A stretch of DNA of 64,000 nucleotides from Hymenopus coronatus (Eukaryota > Arthropoda > Insecta > Mantodea > Hymenopodidae), in NCBI GenBank assembly GCA_030762935.1, contig CM060897.1, positions 109,458,176 through 109,522,175 of the forward strand. The letters are read 5' to 3'. How positions within the stretch are numbered: the stretch's first letter is position 1; every line of letters begins with the position of its first letter. Of this stretch, positions 1 through 10,450 are shown in pieces. The position numbers were made by a program, and so were the translations under genes. Under the pieces are notes generated by a model. The model was not told the origin of the DNA. It made no database searches and saw only the letters and a program-made list of their open reading frames with translations.

Positions 1-283
1 CTCTTTATGCTGGCCTGTTGTGATGTAGAGCTCCTGCTTCTCCTGAAATAATTAAAGTTCCTAATTCCCAAAGGGCCATTACAAACTAAATAAAAAAGAA
101 AAAATACAAAAAGAAATTTAAAAAAATGCCCATTCTTCTCCTCCTCAAGTGAAAATAATTTCAAAATTCCATTTATTCCTTGAATAACATAAAACAAATA
201 AAAAATGATAGACAAAGACCAGTGAGTTTTCCCATGTCAAATGAATAAAAAAAAAAAAAAAATACTGGGTCTGCAACTCTGCT
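1..283. other. AT-rich sequence, nothing recognised
   Basis: No coding frame, known repeat or RNA is apparent. The segment is A-rich and ends in a poly-A run at about 247-262 that abuts the mariner-like relic to its right. Confidence 0.5.
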
Positions 284-610
284 GTTCATCGTGCACATCT
301 GTGCGCCATTTCGAAGTCTCGACATCAGTGTCGTGCTTGTTTGTCACTCATTATGTCCGGCCCCTGTACTAAATATAACTGACGATCCATTTTCTAAGCA
401 AAAATCTAATCACACCGTGCACTTCACAACTGGTGGGAGCTATGATTGTCGCGACCATTTCGATCTGCTCTCATCGACAGGCAAGCACCTACTGCTGCAC
501 AAACACTGCTGTATGTTCCCCAGCGCTGTAGGCGTGATACGTCATTCAAGCCTGTCTATCATCTGTGACATATTGCTCACCGGGGCTTAGTTTTGGAATA
601 CACCTTGTAT
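284..610 (-). pseudogene. Tc1/mariner-like transposase, N-terminal relic
   Basis: Read on the minus strand, an ATG at 458-456 opens a frame containing APTSCEVHGVIRFLL. After a frame shift near 380 it continues with GPDIMSDKQARH and CRDFEMAHR. This matches the pattern of the paired-like helix-turn-helix N-terminus of mariner transposases known from arthropods (family knowledge recalled, not searched). Stops and at least one frameshift make it dead. Upstream of the ATG, at about 575-605, AAGGTGTATTCCAAAA reads like a terminal inverted repeat. No matching right end is visible and the DDE catalytic part is absent, so the copy is truncated near the poly-A run at 247-262. What remains is only the DNA-binding half. 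Confidence 0.6.
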
Positions 611-739
611 ATTGGTGTGAATTCTGAATGCAGAACAGTAAAAGCAATGTCAATTCGCTGCTCCACGTTGCATTTTTAATAGTTACTTTACAGTTTTTTT
701 TTTTGTTAATTTTTAATTGCCTTATTGAACCGATGCCTA

Positions 740-1060
740 AAGGCTATGTACGATATTTTTGAAAATAATGGTTAAATAATGCACGCATTAAAGCAATGGT
801 TGTTAGAGGTGCCCGAGGGACCTAGTAGTGCACGGTGGAAATATTGCCAATGCAACGTGAATGTGCGCTTGTCAGATTTAGTTTTTTATGGAAAAAGTAG
901 GAAACATTTAAGAGCAGCTGAAACCATTTCAACTTCCCAGCCTAAATTGCCTATTAATCACTCGCATGGACATGCAGCTACAGAAGCTGCTCTTACATTG
1001 ATGGTAGTTAACCTCTGAGCAATTAGAACGTTGACCATCTTTCAGATCTAACCTAGACAT
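740..1060 (+). pseudogene. hAT-like (BED/ZNF862-type) zinc-finger N-terminal fragment
   Basis: The frame from 779 reads LKQWLLEVPEGPSSARWKYCQ, then a region with KSRKHLRAAE, STSQPKLPI and AATEAALTLM. The order of these blocks follows the N-terminal zinc finger plus linker of hAT-related transposases and ZNF862-like derivatives (W-L-x-V-P-G-N, C-x2-C, H-x5-H, S-T-S-R-Q-x-K-L/I-P, A-E-A-x-L). Two expected zinc ligands are replaced: W for the first Cys, and Y where the first His is expected. The frame stops at 1016 with further coding-like sequence out of frame just after it. It is a relic rather than an active gene. The family assignment rests on recalled motif order. Confidence 0.5.
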
Positions 1061-1604
1061 TTTTGAAAAGTGCTGACCACGAGTTTTAATTTTATAATTA
1101 ATTTTGAAAGAAATAACAGAAATATCCAATTTTGACGGATTTAACAGCATTTTGGGTGTTAGTGTGACGGAAAAAGTAATATTGTGTTGGCAACACTGAA
1201 CACTTAGTTTGCAGTTATCTATTATGATAGAAATACCTGCTACTTTCAATCTGATATCTATTGCTGTGCAGCAGGATGGATTAGTATATCGGCGATCATG
1301 ATTAAACGATCAATTATGCATAAGCATTGCGGTTTATCAATTGAACTAATAGGTTTTGTAATTATTCATTGGCACAGTATTAGACAGACGAACTGGCTTT
1401 TTCCTCATAAATTACTTATTCTGGTCTATCAACAAGCTTCAAATAGCTTCACATACAAGTTTAGAAGTTAGAATTCACGACCAGACTATAATCATTTGGA
1501 TTCGAAGGGAGGAGGACGAAGCTTTCACAATAAAGGAATTAAACTTTGACTTCCTCTAAAGTTTGATTCAAACTGAAAAATTAGATATGTACCATTCAAA
1601 TAAC
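1061..1604. other. Unrecognised AT-rich sequence
   Basis: This may hold the decayed remainder of the hAT-like relic to its left, since short coding-like stretches continue to about 1250. No frame is sustained and no repeat ends are visible. Confidence 0.4.
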
Positions 1605-2414
1605 TTTTTACTTTCTCTACACTTACTATGTACATAGTGCATAGAGAAGGTAATCAGCGGAAATATATATTTTGGGACCCACTGACTCCAAAAAAGAAAT
1701 TTTTAGAAAAATGTCCCTCTCTGTCTATGTCTGTGTGTGTCTGTGGGCAACTCAGTCCAAAAACGAAAAATCCCTTAAATACTAAACTTGGTGTTTAAGT
1801 TCAGTACCTTGTAAGGATGCGATACGAAGATTTTCAAAAACATTCCCCACCCGCAACTACACTTTACATGGAAAACATTTCAACGTTTTGATTTTCTCAA
1901 AAATAGCTCTAACGATTGTGATTACAACCTCTTTATTTAATGTATTTACATGACAAATAAAACATATATCTTGAAATAACTGGGAAAGGCCTCTGAAGAC
2001 CTCTATATTCTGGATGAAAGTTTCTGAATTTTGCACAAATGATAAACCGCAAGAGACAGACCAAAACGAACTTCACAAAAATTTAGATCTCTTTAAAACA
2101 CACAATTTATATCATATACATTTTTTGTTGAGTTGACTATTTTCGAGATATTCCTTGGTATTGGTTTCAGTTTTAAAATACTTAAGCTTAGTATTCCCAT
2201 ACGAGAGCTTGTCAACTCCTGGCCATTCTTGACAAACATATTTTAAATCTTTGACTATCTGCTTAGCTTAGTATAATCCCTTACTTCATATCTACTTAAA
2301 AGTAACTAATTAATTAAACCGTTTGCACGAAGCAGACAGAAAAATAAGCTTTTTAACAATAGTTTGTTACCGAGAGGTAGAGAAAGTCATGTGAATGGAA
2401 CAGATCAGATTTTT
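1605..2414 (-). mobile_element. AHF repeat copy, near full length
   Basis: It starts with TTTTTACTTTCTCTAC and the stem-loop around ACTATGTACATAGTGC, passes the GT-rich segment at 1728-1745, and ends with AAGTCATGTGAATGGAACA and CAGATTTTT. No frame longer than about 60 codons survives, so it is treated as non-coding. T-runs flank both ends, as in other copies. Confidence 0.85.
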
Positions 2415-2434
2415 CCAACTATTCTGCATTAAAC

Positions 2435-2760
2435 TGTTTTAAAACTCTTATTCTTCTATGTACTTTATGCTAGTCAACATAAACATTAACGGAAAGAGTA
2501 ACGCACTATTCTAAAATGTTACTTTTTTGTGGGTAGTGTTTAACGCCCGCTTTTACTACTTATGGTGATACATGGAATGAAGATGGAACACCGGTGGAAC
2601 GCGGAGAAAACCCGCCCGTGCCGCTTTGTCCACTACAAATCTCACATATGGTCGCTTGGGATCGAACCCGGGCCGTCTAGGTGAGGGGCAAGTGGCCTAA
2701 CCACTCGGCCACTGTGCGACCACTACAACTGAAGTTGAAAGTACAGCTGAGTATAGGAAC
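2435..2760 (+). mobile_element. AHF fragment interrupted by SINE-A
   Basis: The part up to 2522 matches the AHF left end (CTTATTCTTCTATG, then TGCTAGTC). After the SINE the match resumes with ACAACTGAAGTT and stops by about 2760. The hairpin end is missing. Confidence 0.6.
2523..2721 (-). mobile_element. SINE-A copy (tRNA-headed SINE)
   Basis: On the minus strand it has a tRNA-like head, GTGGCCGAGTGGTTAGG with the B-box GGTTCGATCCC. A body with CGGTGTTCCATCTTC follows, then the SINE-A tail AAAGCGGGCGTTAAACAC near 2540. It is shortened internally compared with the copy at 27591-27841. Confidence 0.85.
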
Positions 2761-2769
2761 TTAACAGCA

Positions 2770-3029
2770 TATAAAATTAGAGTAGTTTGGTAACATAAGC
2801 AATAGCTACAGATCAGAACGATAGGGTTTCCCTTATCCTTAGAAGACGAATGTTGAGTAACTTTGAGCCCTGATTTGATCGACCAGGTTGTTAAAGAACT
2901 TATTTTTATTAAAAAAAAAAGCTGTTTATTAACACCACAAAAGTGCTCCCCCTAACCCCGTCATTCCCCTGAGACATAGCTACTGTACAGAACAGTGTAA
3001 AAGTGAGGGAAAACCTATATGTACCATCA
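2770..3029. repeat. Unclassified repeat, copy 1
   Basis: TTTGGTAACATAAGCAATAG and, further right, CTCCCCCTAACCCCGTCATT with CCCCTGAGA recur in the same order at 4654-4830. The two copies sit on either side of a tandem AHF pair. No coding potential is visible. Confidence 0.55.
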
Positions 3030-3856
3030 CATGAGTTTCTCTTCTGTTCTGCTTTCTAAAGAGTGTTCTTTTATCTACTTGATATATTCGAGATAAATAT
3101 TAGCAGAAATGGTTTTATTACTTCCTGCCTTGTAAGTAGAAGGGTAATAAAGGAACACCATAGACTAAAGCAATAGTCAAATCTTTTAAAAGATAGGCGC
3201 TATGTGGTACAACTGAAATTCGCCTCTCTTTGTCTGGTCAGGAGTAAAACAAAAGAAATATGAAAGGAGTGAGTACTTCTCGATTTAGGAAAGTTACATA
3301 TTTTAAAATAGAAACCAATAACAACGAAAATCTCGGAAATGGTTAGCTCTTCAAAAAACTTACATAAATTATATGTTTTAATGATATCTAGACTTTCTGT
3401 GTAGTAAGCTTCTGTTTATCTCTTACGGTTTACTATTTATGCAAAACTTGTTCAGGGACTATTAACAAAAAAGTAAAATATACAATTTGTCATGTAAATA
3501 TCTGTAATACACGGCATTTTAATTAAAACCGTTAGAGCCACTTTTTAGAATATCTAAAATTTCGAAATAGGTCCCATGAAAAAGGGAGTTTAGGGTGGGA
3601 GGTTTTCCAGTATATCTTAATGTCACATCCTTGTAAGATGCTGAACTTAAACCAAGTTTGGTATTAAACGGACTTTTGACTTATACTATCCATACTTATA
3701 TGCAGACACACGTGGACTTTTTTTCCAAAAATTATTTTCTTAAGTGCAAGAGTTCTCAAAGCGTGTATTTGGGGTGAAATCTTGATATTGAATTTCCGGT
3801 GGAATACAACACCTTTTCTAATGCTATGAACATTGTACGTGCTAGAGAAAGTAAAA
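3030..3856 (+). mobile_element. AHF repeat copy, first of a tandem pair
   Basis: The left end is decayed. The middle carries ATTAGCAGAAATGGT and ACCAAGTTTGGTATT, and the right end is GTACGTGCTAGAGAAAGT plus A residues. The next copy begins directly at 3857 without spacer. The frame at 3664-3900 on the other strand is only a chance ORF inside the repeat. Confidence 0.8.
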
Positions 3857-4653
3857 AATCTGATGTGTTCCATTCCTATTTTTTCTAAATTTTGTAACAA
3901 ATTATTGTTAATAAGCTTATTCTTCTATCTACTTCATGCTAATTGTGATTAACATTAGCAGAAATGATCTTATTACTTGGTTCGTTATAAGAAAAAAGGA
4001 AATAAGGGAATATACTAGGCTAAACTCATAGTAAAATGTTTTAAAACATGGTTACTATTGGATTTAAATTCGTTTCCCTGCGTGGCCAGGAGTTTACAAG
4101 TTCCGGTATGAGAAAAGTTTTGAGTATTTTAAAACGAAACCAATAACAAGGGGTATCTCGAAAACGGTCAACTCTGCGGAAAAATGTAAACTTTTTTTTG
4201 TGGTACATTTTTGTCTATCTCTTATGGCCTACCAGTTATGCAAAATTCAGGAAAATTCATCCAGAATGAACAGATTTTCAGAAGCTATTTCCAGAAAATT
4301 CATGATATAAATTTTATTTGTGATGTAAAAGCTTTAATATGTATATGGAATTTTAATCGAAATCGTTAGAGCTATTTTTTAGTAAAACAATTTTCAAAAA
4401 TATTTCGATTTAAAGGGTAGCTTGTTGTGGAGAGATTTTCTTGATAATCTTTGTGTCGCATGCTTAAAAAATATCAAACTTAAATACCAAGTTTGAGATA
4501 TGTTGTCCACACACAGACATGTCGGAGCTTTTTCTAAATTTTGTTTGGATTCAGGGAGCTTCAAAACATATATTTCTAGTGAATCTATCGGTATCGAATT
4601 TTTGGATGGAATACAATACCTTCTCTATACACTATGTACATAGTACGTGTAGA
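3857..4653 (+). mobile_element. AHF repeat copy, second of a tandem pair
   Basis: It begins ATCTGATGTGTTCCATTC immediately after the previous copy and ends with CACTATGTACATAGTACG and TAGAGAAAGTAAAC. Both ends are well preserved, so this is a good reference for the plus-orientation structure. Confidence 0.85.
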
Positions 4654-4830
4654 GAAAGTAAACATTGGAGTACCTTGGTAACATAAGCAACAGCTGCAGC
4701 ATTAGAGCGAGAGTGGAGAAGGACGATAAAGACTTGCAGGAGAGCTCCCCCTGACCCTTTGATTCCCCTGAGATTATGAGCCAGTGGACAGAGAGTAGAA
4801 CATTTGTAAAGGTGACGTTATTGTGGTTTA
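4654..4830. repeat. Unclassified repeat, copy 2
   Basis: It shares TTGGTAACATAAGCAACAG and CTCCCCCTGACCCTT with CCCCTGAGA with the segment at 2770-3029, in the same orientation. Confidence 0.5.
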
Positions 4831-4861
4831 TTTGATGTATCAGTCATTGTTGTAAGTGTAA

Positions 4862-5454
4862 TACGAGGGCAATTCAGAAAGTGGCAGATGACCTGCATAA
4901 TCAAATAATAACGAAAGTTATCATCATAAAACCTTATTCTTACTCTATTCCTCAACGTAATTTCCATGTGGTACCAGATTTTCAATGGCGATGTTATACT
5001 TTTCTACCTTCAAAGAACTTAGTCTTTTTTTTTTTGAATGCACAAAATCTACGTCCAACAGAATTTTATCTGTAAATAACGCAAGTGTGGGTGATAATAC
5101 GATAAACGATTTCTTCAGTGTGGAAATGGCGCATAATTTACGAGTAATCAAGGAACAGGCAGTGTGTACGATAATTGGAAGTGTGGGAGTTCATCAATCA
5201 AGAATTAAGAAAAACCGGTGTTTCACTTTAGGTTTTTAAGATTTCCCAACCGATGAAGACCTCAAAGTGACAGTGACATTTTGGCTGATATCTTTAGCGG
5301 TGGAATACCGTGACAATAAATACCTTGATAGCAATGACGATTACGTTGAAAAATAGAGTAAGGCATTGTAACTTTGTAAATAAAGTTTTGTGTTGATATT
5401 TTTTGTTATTTTAGTTATGTCAAATCGTCTATCACTTTCTGGATGACCCTCGTA
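4862..5454 (+). mobile_element. Internally deleted mariner element with TA target sites
   Basis: The ends are inverted: CGAGGGCAATTCAGAAAGT on the left and the matching ACTTTCTGGATGACCCTCG on the right, each flanked by TA. Inside are transposase scraps: GDNTIND near 5092 (N-terminal helix-turn-helix region) and DNNDYVEK-like sequence near 5335 followed by TAG (the conserved mariner C-terminus). An AATAAA-like signal follows near 5380. The DDE core is missing, so at about 590 bp it is a MITE-like deletion derivative mobilised, if at all, in trans. A second, more decayed copy lies at 49564-50245. Confidence 0.85.
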
Positions 5455-6224
5455 CTACAGAAAATATCATGTTTTGGAAACGGATGCTGACGGATGAATT
5501 TGTAGTAACACTGTAGTTCTGCCTTTCTTGTATGTAACTTTTAAAATATAATTTTAGACATACATATACTTCACTGTGTAGATTATGAACGCACTAACGC
5601 TCTTCCTACTACTATACAAATACTCTAGGGGTTTGGGGGGGGGGTTTGAAATTATAGCTGGAGAGGCTGGATGTCACAGCCCGTACAGGAAATCTCTCTG
5701 CTGTCCTCCCCTGCTGAATATTTCCCCACATATATGTTTGCACCCTCTGGTTGCAATTCCAGAAAACACGGTTGCTAAGCCGTGCTCGCAAGCTAATGCT
5801 AAGTAGCTAAGTCCGTTCCCCATTCTCTTACAGGAAATGGCTGAGTACAACATATGCTCCTCTCTACCCTAGTACGTATAAATTATCGTCCAATGCCTAC
5901 TACGTTATTCCGTACGCATTTTCATTCCCTTCCCTTTATGAGGTACACTCGCCCCGGCCATCCACCACCCCTGCCAACTTTCGCGCCATTTGAAAACATC
6001 AACATCCCCGCACGTTTTACCGATTTTCTACGCCTATACGCACATTTCAGTGCAGTGTGAGAGGGTGGAAATATCCCATTCGTGTTTGGGGACGAGACGT
6101 TTAAAAAAATCCTGATGCAAAATACGTGAACATCGTTTCGATACTGTTGCAGATCTCATTTTGGTCCATCAATTGCCAACATTTTCGGGTTATGAGCCAG
6201 CTTCTGAGAGTCATAGGAATTTTA
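5455..6224. other. Unrecognised stretch
   Basis: There is a G-run at about 5631-5646, and somewhat higher GC content at 5670-6060 than in the surroundings. The short frames at 5585-5806 and 5854-6060 show no motif I recognise and no splice or codon pattern that would support a gene. Confidence 0.35.
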
Positions 6225-7305
6225 AAACTCCATTTACACGACTTTCTCATACTATTCTGTAACAAAAGCTAATTCTTCTATTTCGTGCAGGCTTATCGAG
6301 ATAAACAATAACATAAATGATCTTCTTACTTGCTTCCTTGTAAGCAGAAAAGCAATAAGGGAATGCACTAAGCTAAAGCGATACTAAAATATCTTAAAAG
6401 GTAGTCGCCGTGTGATGTAAACGAACTTGGATTCTCTTTTCATGGTCAAGAATTTTTTTTTGTAGTGTTTAACGCCCGCTTTAACTACTTATGGCACCGC
6501 AGGCGGTGACACTGATGATACATGAACGAAGATGGAGCACCGGTGGAATGCGATGGCAGGGAAAACCGGAGAAACCGGAGAAAAAACGCCCCAGCGCCGA
6601 TTTGTCCACCACAAATCTCACATGTGTCGCTTGGGATCGAACCCGGGCCGTCAAGGTGAGAGGCGAGTGGTCTATCCACTCGGCCACGGCGCGGCCATGA
6701 TCAAGAGTAAAACAAAACAATGAAGAGTGACAACTTCCCATTTAAGTATTGGAGATTTGAACCAATAACCAGGCATATCTCGGAAATGGTTAACTCAACA
6801 AAAAAGTACCTGACATAAATTTAACGATATCTACGTATTTTGATGAGACATTTTCTATTTCTTACAGTTTACCACGCAAAAGACATCCAGAATGAAAACG
6901 AATTCAGAGGCTAATTAAGAAAATCAAAGTAATATAAATTTAATTAGTTAAACAAATGCCTGGCTTATGGTATTTTAATCACAATCGTTAGAACTACTTA
7001 GAGAAAATTGTTTGAAAAATGTTTTATATAAAAGATAGTTAGGTGTGGGAGGATATATTTGAACATATTTGCTTCGTATCCTTGGAAGATGGTGAAGTTC
7101 AATATAAACTATGGTATTTAGCGAACTAATCGTTTTTAAGCCATGTTGTTTACACACACACACACATAAAAACAAACACAAGGACGTTTTTCTAAAGATA
7201 CCTTCATGGATTTAGCAGAATCTGGTGCAATCCGGTGCATTCTGGACATCGAATTTTTGGTTGGAATACAATACCTTGTCTCCTACTATGCATTATGCAC
7301 GTGGA
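6225..7305 (+). mobile_element. AHF repeat copy carrying a SINE-A insertion
   Basis: The left end is ACACGACTTTCTCATAC and the right end stops within the hairpin near GCATTATGCACGTGGAG. A CA microsatellite lies at about 7153-7166, the position it takes in other copies. SINE-A at 6451-6695 splits it. Confidence 0.8.
6451..6695 (-). mobile_element. SINE-A copy with target-site duplication
   Basis: The tRNA-like head CCGTGGCCGAGTGG and B-box GGTTCGATCCC (minus strand) are followed by the GC-rich body and a tail in GCGGGCGTTAAACAC with a short A run. The 10 bp flanks CATGGTCAAG (6441-6450) and CATGATCAAG (6696-6705) differ at one base and restore the AHF sequence when collapsed. The 86- and 69-residue frames across it are not genes. 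Confidence 0.9.
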
Positions 7306-7450
7306 GTTACATTCACGTGACTTTTTCTATCCGCAAGGATTTATTTTTATATAACTTTTACAAACTTTGCGTCCGAAAGCTTATTTTTTAACTATGTTAT
7401 TCGAGATAAACCTTTGTAGATTATATTTTTTACCTATTTTATTTTAGCTA
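7306..7450 (+). mobile_element. AHF left-end fragment, tandem to previous copy
   Basis: TTCACGTGACTTTTTCTAT and AGCTTATTTTTTAACTATG match the first ~130 bp of AHF; the rest is missing. It directly follows the preceding copy in the same orientation. Confidence 0.6.
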
Positions 7451-8230
7451 CAAAAAACAAAATTGATTCAGAAGTCGATACTCCTAACTGGGTCTATGAA
7501 AACTAGCATGTTGTACGACAGGACAGATATAAACAAAGGTCTGACTAAACGTTTGAAGGGCTCATTCACGATCACTTTAATGGTCCTGTTTCTTTCCTCC
7601 ACGTTTCTAGAGTATCTAATAAATGAGCTTCATCATTTAATTGATTATGTGTCTCTGGAAATCATCTAAAAATGTTTTTACACGATAGTGCACTATCATA
7701 TTTCAGTCGGATACTACGTATTTTCTTGAATGATAGCTTTTGGCATAGATGGATTGTCAAGGGCGATTCATTGCATGACCCGCACGATCTCTGGTTTATG
7801 TGACTCCTGGTTTATGTGACTCCTATAACAGTGTTATTTTTATTAATGTTTTAATTTATATTTTCTTTACAAAATCAGTCCGATTTATTTGAGGAGACTC
7901 AATAGTAATAACAATGTTCTCTAACCGCGCTATGAGCACTCTGGAGGGTTAGGCTCCACTTTTAAGCTTCAAACTCAATATTAGTCCCATAAGGGAGGAT
8001 TGCTCCCTCGGCTCCCCTTGGCAATCGCACTGTCTTCAGTCGGCACCACGAAAACCGCTGGAGTCTTCACCCGCCTCCCTGAGAAGGGCGCCTTTCCAGG
8101 TACTAACCTTTCGTGGTAGGAGCACCGGGACAGGGTGGCAAATTCCTGAAGTAGGGCTATCTAAGAGAGTCCCTACCCGCTACCACACTTTGGAACACCG
8201 AATATTGTGTACACTTCCTATGAAAAAAAA
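7451..8230. other. Unrecognised sequence with a GC-rich block
   Basis: 7451-7920 is AT-rich with a perfect 16 bp tandem repeat (TGGTTTATGTGACTCC) at 7792-7823. The part at about 7925-8205 is markedly more GC-rich and contains CTCCCTCGGCTCCCCTTGGC and GGGACAGGGTGGCAAATTCC. It has no open frame of note and could be part of an unidentified retroelement. Confidence 0.4.
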
Positions 8231-9092
8231 AAATCTGATGTCTTACACACACTTGACTTTCTCTAGCTGCTCTACAAAATTATTACGAAAGATTATTCTT
8301 ATTTCTACACAACATAGACATTAGCAGAATTTTTTTATTACTTAGTTGCTTATAAGTAGACGGGAACTTAGGGAACGCACTAGGCTGAAATGTTAAATGT
8401 GTTAAAAAATATCGTTATGCGATTGTCATTGCAAACCGCTTCTTTGCTTGGCCAGGAGTAGAACAAAAGAAACACGGACACTTCCTGCCTGAGAAAAGTA
8501 TAAGTACTTCACAATTAAAACCAATAACAAGAAATATCTTGGAAACGGTTATCTCCACAACAAAATCATTATGGACATAAATGTATTTTGACGAGTTCTT
8601 AATTTTTTGTGTAGTAAGCTTTTGTCTATCATTTACGGTTTAGCACTTAAGCAAACTTCGGCACAATTCATCCAGAATAAAGAGATCTTCAGAGGTTTTC
8701 AGAAAATTCAAGATATACATTTTATTTTGTATGTAAATATCTTTAATATAAGGGATTTTAATTAACATTTTCGAAAATTTGTGTATATAAAGTATAGTTT
8801 ATGGTGGCAATTTTCTTGAAAATCTTCGTGTCGCATCCTTGGAAGATACTAAACCCCTCCCCCCAAAAAAAAAAAACAAGTTTGGTATTTAACGGTCTTT
8901 TCGTTTCTGAGCTATGCTGTTCACAGACTCAAACACACATACACACACGCACCTTTTTTCTAAAAATGCTATTTTCGGACTCAGGGTATAACAAAACATA
9001 TATTTCCAGTGAAATCTCGGTATCAATTTTTTAGGTGGAATACAACATCTCTATCCACTAATACATTGCACATGCGGGCTAGAGAAAGTAAA
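8231..9092 (+). mobile_element. AHF repeat copy
   Basis: It runs from AAAATCTGATGTCTTAC to GGGCTAGAGAAAGTAAAAAT, with CA repeats near 8932-8950. The hairpin is partly decayed (CACTAATACATTGCACAT). Confidence 0.85.
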
Positions 9093-9119
9093 AATAATTG
9101 TAGGTAAGTGAGACGGGGT

Positions 9120-9576
9120 TGCGATCTACATATTTTATGTAGTAAGTGTTTGTCTATCTCTTGCGGTATACGGGTGATACAAAACCATCCGAAATGAACA
9201 GGTCTTCAGAGGCTGTTCCAGAAAGTTCAAGATTTACATTTTGTTTCCCATACAAATATATTAAGCATACGGTATTTTTATCAAAATCGTTAGAGCCGTT
9301 TTTGAGAAAAACAACATTTTCAAAACGTTTTCAATGGAAAAATTAGTTTGGGGTGAAGGAATATTACTGAAAATCTTCGTCGTATCCTTGGAAGAAACTA
9401 AACTTAAATACCACAAACACACAAGAACCCACATGGATATTGTTACTAAAATGTTTCTTTTGAATTCAGAGGGCTTTTTTGGGTTCCAGTGAAATCTTGG
9501 TATCTAATATTTGGGTGGAATATACTATTTTCTGTATCTAATATGCCCCTACATTGTAATATGTGCTAGAAAGTAA
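9120..9576 (+). mobile_element. AHF repeat copy, left-truncated
   Basis: It starts in the middle of the family at GATCTACATATTTTATGTAG and ends CTAGAAAGTAAAAAGT. It follows the preceding copy with a spacer of about 27 bp in the same orientation, probably a partial tandem unit. Confidence 0.75.
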
Positions 9577-9599
9577 AAAGTAACGTTTATAAAATTGAA

Positions 9600-9790
9600 T
9601 TTTTCACATAAACCGAGTGTAGGACAGGAGATGGATAGGTAGAGTCAGACTGAAAAATTCAATGCCATCAGTATAGAGCAACCGGCTAGAGACCGGGAGA
9701 TCCGTGGTTCAAATCCCTACTTTGGCATTGAATTTTTCAGTCTGACTATCTATTTCTTGTCTTACACACGGCTTGTGTGAAAATCCGATA
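9600..9790. repeat. Long imperfect palindrome with a tRNA-like loop (SINE-F related)
   Basis: The inner arms 9644-9667 and 9723-9746 are perfect 24 bp inverted repeats. Weaker pairing extends outward to about 9600 and 9790. The loop of about 55 bp holds the tRNA-like segment GAGCAACCGGCTAGAGACCG and the B-box GTGGTTCAAATCC. The same tRNA-like core recurs at 9978-10020. The arm matches the SINE-F tail seen at 38245-38275, so this may be a SINE-F copy with an inverted duplication of its tail. Confidence 0.75.
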
Positions 9791-9829
9791 CTAATTGACT
9801 ATAATAGTTGCCTATACAATGAATCCTGG

Positions 9830-10060
9830 GACTTAAAGTACTCAAAATTGTAAGTCGCCATTGGGTTGTCATCTCAAAAATAATTTAAGATCACCTTGTG
9901 GTTTGCTGGGAAGTTTGCGAATCAGTTGAGAAATCGAATGCTATGCCGGCATGTTGCCATGTTAGCTTAGTGGAAGAGCAACCGGCTAGAGACCGGGAGA
10001 TCCGTGGTGCAAATCCCGGCAATGGCATTGCCATATTTTTTGAATCTGATCAAAGGTCTG
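9830..10060 (+). mobile_element. SINE-F copy (tRNA-headed)
   Basis: GTTAGCTTAGTGGAAGAGC (A-box-like) precedes CCGGCTAGAGACCGG, which folds as an anticodon stem with a 7-base loop whose triplet reads AGA. The B-box-like GTGGTGCAAATCC follows. Upstream CCTTGTGGTTTGC and downstream CATTG match the copy at 38060-38275. The B-box carries a substitution and the acceptor stem does not close, so I read this as a SINE and not a tRNA gene. Confidence 0.6.
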
Positions 10061-10450
10061 AAATTGCACAAATGCTCTCGTGATCGTCTTACATAGCTGT
10101 ACGACTGCTGCTGCCTCGCAATTTATCTCAAGAAAAGGACATCCCCCTCATTGGTTCCCCTACTTGTAATTGGCGTGATAATTCTTGAGCAGAAATTGCA
10201 TTCCCTCACGCACATGCGCCATCTCTCGCCTCCCTTAACCTCCCTATTTTTATACTACAGCATCTAAATAGGATGTGAACCACAACAATTTGCAGCTTTC
10301 CTTGATGTAATTATTTCTACCACCCTAAGTGGCACGAGAAGGGTGTCCATCTAAAGAAACGTAATGGAAAAGGGGGAAAAATCATTAATTCGGTGATTTT
10401 TTTCTTTGTAGCAAATTGTGAGCAGTTGTGCTTTTGACAAGGGAAAATAA
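10061..10450. other. Unrecognised stretch
   Basis: It has mixed composition and no sustained frame. It lies between the SINE-F copies and the next AHF copy and shows no repeat end that I can match. Confidence 0.35.

Noticed and set aside
4985..5239. 84-codon ORF as a small gene
   Set aside because: It lies between the inverted ends of the deleted mariner and contains only decayed transposase pieces.
9956..10030. tRNA-Ser (AGA) gene
   Set aside because: The anticodon arm folds, but the B-box is altered, the acceptor stem does not close, and the flanks match SINE-F at 38056-38275.
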